Below, piece after piece: positions 60,971-64,000 of a DNA stretch of 64,000 nucleotides (position 1 is the first letter of the stretch; every line of letters begins with the position of its first letter). Both the position numbers and the translations under genes were made by a program. The stretch is from NCBI GenBank assembly GCA_030562215.1, contig JAUPFL010000003.1, positions 62,001 to 126,000 of the forward strand, in the 5' to 3' direction. This DNA is from Peribacillus frigoritolerans (GTDB lineage Bacteria; Bacillota; Bacilli; Bacillales; DSM-1321). Under the pieces are notes generated by a model. It searched no databases and was not told the origin of the DNA. It worked only from the letters and a program-made list of their open reading frames with translations.

Positions 60971-61722
60971 TTATCCTTCCTTTTTCACTAACTTAGATGG
61001 ATTATTCACTTTATAGCGTATTTCTTTATTGTATTTTTTGTCGACCACTTTTCCATCAAATTCGATTGCGTCTCCTTCTTCGAGCTCAGCTTTTTTAATG
61101 TCTTGCTATATCCACACCAAGCATCGCCAATAGTCAATTCAGGCTCCGTTGTCACTTTGACATTCTCCAAGAGTATGACTTCATCTTCTTCTCCAGTGAA
61201 ATGGTTCATTTTCGCAGTGAACTCCTTGACAGTCGCGGTGAAATGCACTTTCTCCGCAGGCAAGTCCAACTTAGGTTTTGCTGTCGTCTTTTTAGTTTTG
61301 GTTTTTGCTTTTTTGGGTTCTTCATTTAGCTGATTGGAGTTTTCCGTAATTGGTGCTTCCATCACCTGATCAGTATCATTTGAATCTGCGGATGTTTCGG
61401 AAACCGGTCCACTCAACAATTCTTTTCCGAAACTGGAGCTTTGCATTTCCTTTAAATAAGAAGGGTGAATGCAGCTAAGCTTACCATTTTCAAATTCAAC
61501 GACTATAGTGTCAAGACCATTTCCATATTGTTCATAACCTGCCAATTTGACTTTTGCTTGAAAACTGCCGCTTTTATATAATAGTTCCCTTTTAACCGAA
61601 CGGGCAGTGAATAATTTCCATTCCAATCCTTTAGCGATATAGTCCGTATCATCTAAAAAAGGGACATACTCTCCTTTTGGTGCAATATAATGAATCAAAT
61701 CTTCAGCTGGAGTTTCAGCCAC
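60971..61722 (-). CDS. Hypothetical two-domain protein with basic linker, frameshifted as sequenced
   Basis: About 250 aa when rejoined; family not recognised. The N-terminal domain (about 1-95) contains FLDDTDYIAKGLEWKLFTAR and GNGLDTIVVEFENGKLSC. A Ser/Asp/Glu-rich stretch follows, then a lysine-rich linker (EPKKAKTKTKKTTAKPK). The C-terminal domain (about 150-250) contains KVHFTATVKEFTAKMNHFTG. An A5 run near 61099 breaks the frame; restored, it reads TLKKAELEEGDAIEFDGKVV, an OB-fold-like pattern, and ends NPSKLVKKEG. GTG 61722 sits 8 nt after AGGAG. Nucleic acid binding is a guess from the basic linker and OB-like end. Confidence 0.6.
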
Positions 61723-61863
61723 AGTCACCACTCCTAATCTTTTCTATAGATTATATTCTAGCAAAGGATTTCAAAGTTGCAAATGAATGAGTATCATAAT
61801 TGTTCAGAGGGGATGGCAGTCACGGTTACAATCAAGCTTAAATGCCCCCATAAAAGGAAGCAG

Positions 61864-61894
61864 AAAAAAGCTGCCCACTAAGAGCAGCCTTTTT
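61864..61894 (-). terminator. Terminator of the amino acid permease gene
   Basis: GCTGC / GCAGC arms with A6 and T5 flanks, just past the stop at 61905. Confidence 0.65.
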
Positions 61895-61904
61895 GTTTGA
61901 ATAG

Positions 61905-63353
61905 TCAATCATTTCTTTCTATAATCGGACAAAAACGACTACATCCCTTGCCCTTACTTAACGTGAATTTTTTTAGGTTTCCTTCTTGTTCAGGAGTAAT
62001 TACGTTTTTCTTATGATAAAACAAAAAGTATGACCCAATAACTAGAATCGTGAGAAGGGTTGTAAGAAAGAATTGCATTCTCATGGAATCAATAAACGCC
62101 TGAGCAACGAATATAATAAATAATACGGCAATGGTCGCGTAGGTTAAATAAGGGAAAAGCCACATTTTCACTTTGAGTGTCCCCGGATTTTCTTTTTCCG
62201 TCTTTTTCCGTAAATATAGATGAGAAAAGGCGATAAAGATATACATGATCATCGTGACTCCTCCAGAGCTGTTTGCGAGAAAAGCAAACAATTTATCTGG
62301 AGAAACAAATTTAAAAGTCGTGAACACATAAGCAAAGAAAACACTTGCCATTAACGCCCAAATCGGGATTCCCGCTTATTCACTCGGGAAAGGATTTTCG
62401 GTGCATCACCTTTTTTGATAAAGAATATAACATACGAGAGCTTGTATATAGTCCTGAATTCAAAACAGAAAGCAATGAAGTGAAGATTACGATATTCATG
62501 ATTTGACCCGCTGCCGGCAGGCCTGCCATGTCAAATACGCTTGCATAGGGGGTTTTCAGTAAATCTTCTGCCCCTTGGGGAATTACGAGAACCAACACGG
62601 TCACTGAACCAACAAAGAAAAGAAGGAGACGCCATACAACACTGTTTATGGCTCTAATAATATTTTTTCAGGGTTTTCAGACTCTCCTGCAGCAATGGCA
62701 GCTACCTCACTTCCCGATAAAGAGAAAGTAATGAATATCACACTAAGAAGGACAGGCAGAAAACCTTTTGGTAAAAATCCTCCATCTCCAGTAATGTTTG
62801 AAAGGCCTGGTGAATCAAATCCCGGAACAAATCCAAATATCATGGCGGCACCCAGGATGAGGAATATTACAATGGCAGCCACTTTCATGAAAGCTAACCA
62901 GTATTCAAATTCCCCATAAGCTTTGACTGAATAGATATTCGTAATCATCATTAATATAGGGAAAGATAGACTGGCAGCCCACATAGGTATACCAGGAAAC
63001 CAATCATGAATCATAGTACCTAATAACGTAGTTTCAATGGCAATGATGATTACCCAGTTGAACCAGTATAACCAGCCGATCGTGTAACCGGCCCAAGGAC
63101 CGAATGCTTGATGTGCATATGTTGAAAAGGATCCGCTATCAGGATTTACCACAGCCATTTCACCCAGCATACGCATAATAAGCACAATCATCAATCCTGC
63201 GATTATATAAGATAAAATAGCACCAGGTCCTGCTGAATCAATTATTGTTCCGCTTCCGATAAATAGTCCTGCCCCAATTACCCCGCCAATAGAAATCATT
63301 GTGACGTGCCTGGTCTTGAGACCATGTTTCAATTCATTTGTTTGAAGTGCCAC
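61905..63353 (-). CDS. Amino acid permease (APC superfamily, GabP-like), frameshifted as sequenced
   Basis: About 483 aa when rejoined, 12 helices. LKTRHVTMISIGGVIGAGLF, GPWAGYTIGWLYWFNWVI and LNSGLYTSSRMLYSLSKKGD closely follow Bacillus GabP and related permeases for GABA or other amino acids. Breaks: an A6 run near 62666 (restored PEKNIIRAINSVVWR), an A run near 62417 (SKKGDAPKILSRV) and a G3 run near 62380 (NKRGIPIWALMASV). GTG 63353 follows AAAGGATGG. GABA is a possible substrate, but proline, alanine or others cannot be excluded. Confidence 0.85.
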
Positions 63354-63365
63354 TATTGTCACCAT

Positions 63366-64000
63366 CCTTTAAAACTGTCAATTTACCGTTTTGTAAGCAG
63401 TAAACCACTACTCAAGGGTAACCTAGTAGAAATCTTTCATTCAAAAACAATGTTTACAGTCCTATCCCCGTTTCATCAATAGTTTTAATTAGGTCAAATT
63501 CACAATCGTTATATGTATATTGCACAGCGAATATTCTATTAACCGTAATGCTTTTCTATTTATACTCCCTCTTTACTACATCAGCCCCTCAACTAAATAC
63601 ACGGAAAGTACAATGACCTTGTTGATTTTGCACTTTCGCTTTTTGTTGAGTGAAGTCCTTTTATGTAAAAATATAGTTACCCAGCTCTATTCTTTCTTTA
63701 CCTCACTATTCTTTTTTATAAAAGCACCCTCTCTCACTAAAATTTTATACATATATATAAAAGCAATATCCATGCCAAAAAAAGGATAGTTATTTTATTA
63801 CGGTTTAACGCTTTTATGAATCCAAAACGATTCATTATTGCATCATAAATATATTTATTGATTCATATACTAATTATTGACCCTTTTTGATTCACAATCG
63901 AATTAAAAAATGACAATTTAACTGTTTTCTTTTTTCATTTCGACAAATATACATACTAAAAAATAACAGAGATAAAAAGAAGATGCTAAAAACCAAATTA
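63366..64000. other. AT-rich terminal stretch without a recognised gene
   Basis: About 635 bases, strongly AT-rich. The only long frame (63520-63789, plus strand) is hydrophobic by composition and lacks a ribosome site. It presumably carries the permease promoter; nothing else is supported. Confidence 0.45.

Noticed and set aside
63520-63789. 89-codon plus-strand frame near the window end
   Set aside because: Composition follows AT-rich DNA, with no ribosome site and no domain.
1-64000. CRISPR arrays, tRNA or rRNA genes, prophage or transposase genes
   Set aside because: None seen on either strand; the only repeats are those listed.

Overview
The window looks like a chromosomal segment of a spore-forming, low-GC Gram-positive bacterium of the family Bacillaceae. 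The evidence is an alpha/beta-type small acid-soluble spore protein gene, a glnQHMP operon in Bacillus order, an oppABCDF operon, YueI, YhgE/Pip, a fused PabB-PabC enzyme, strong GGAGG ribosome sites with frequent TTG and GTG starts, and simple hairpin plus U-tract terminators. A Peribacillus-like (Bacillus simplex group) organism is my inference. I saw no tRNA or rRNA gene, prophage, insertion sequence or CRISPR array.

A property of the data shapes the annotation. About half of the genes are split by one-base frameshifts. I could rejoin them by restoring (almost always) one base in a short homopolymer, roughly 45 times in 64 kb. The damage falls on housekeeping genes and the rejoined proteins are full length, so most are probably sequencing indels and not pseudogenes. 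I therefore give coordinates of rejoined genes and say where the break is. One locus, a FAD-dependent oxidoreductase at 50.6-51.7 kb, looks genuinely decayed.

Layout. 0-7.2 kb: MocR-type regulator, D-serine dehydratase, p-aminobenzoate synthase and two luciferase-like flavin oxidoreductases. 7.5-13.9 kb: superfamily 1 helicase, oligoendopeptidase F, azoreductase, YqcI/YcgG-type haem protein and spore protein. 14-17 kb: an iron alcohol dehydrogenase and an R2-like ligand-binding oxidase (R2lox), divergent from a LuxR-type regulator; this is the most interesting unit. 17-23.4 kb: branched-chain aminotransferase, OFA-family and AI-2E-family transporters, YueI, and a secreted L,D-transpeptidase. 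23.5-25.9 kb: very small proteins, a nucleoside deoxyribosyltransferase-like protein, a solitary HicB-like protein and copies of a dispersed repeat. 26-31 kb: glutamine ABC transporter, a hypothetical gene and an auxin-efflux-type carrier. 31-34.7 kb: guanine deaminase, adenine deaminase and a lactonase. 34.7-42.7 kb: nuclease, Nudix hydrolase, a beta-alanine-type catabolic pair (aminotransferase and semialdehyde dehydrogenase), 2-hydroxyacid dehydrogenase, cold-shock protein and a crotonase. 42.9-48.6 kb: oligopeptide ABC transporter. 49-54.6 kb: small permease, acetyltransferase, decayed oxidoreductase, LysM-CAP secreted protein, RNPP-type quorum regulator and DEDDh exonuclease. 54.8-63.4 kb: YhgE, nitronate monooxygenase, HAD hydrolase, cation diffusion facilitator, a basic-linker hypothetical protein and an amino acid permease. 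The last 640 bases are AT-rich with no gene.

Taken together the region favours scavenging of nitrogen and carbon: uptake of peptides, glutamine and amino acids, purine-base deamination, D-serine and beta-alanine-type catabolism, and nitroalkane, quinone or azo detoxification.
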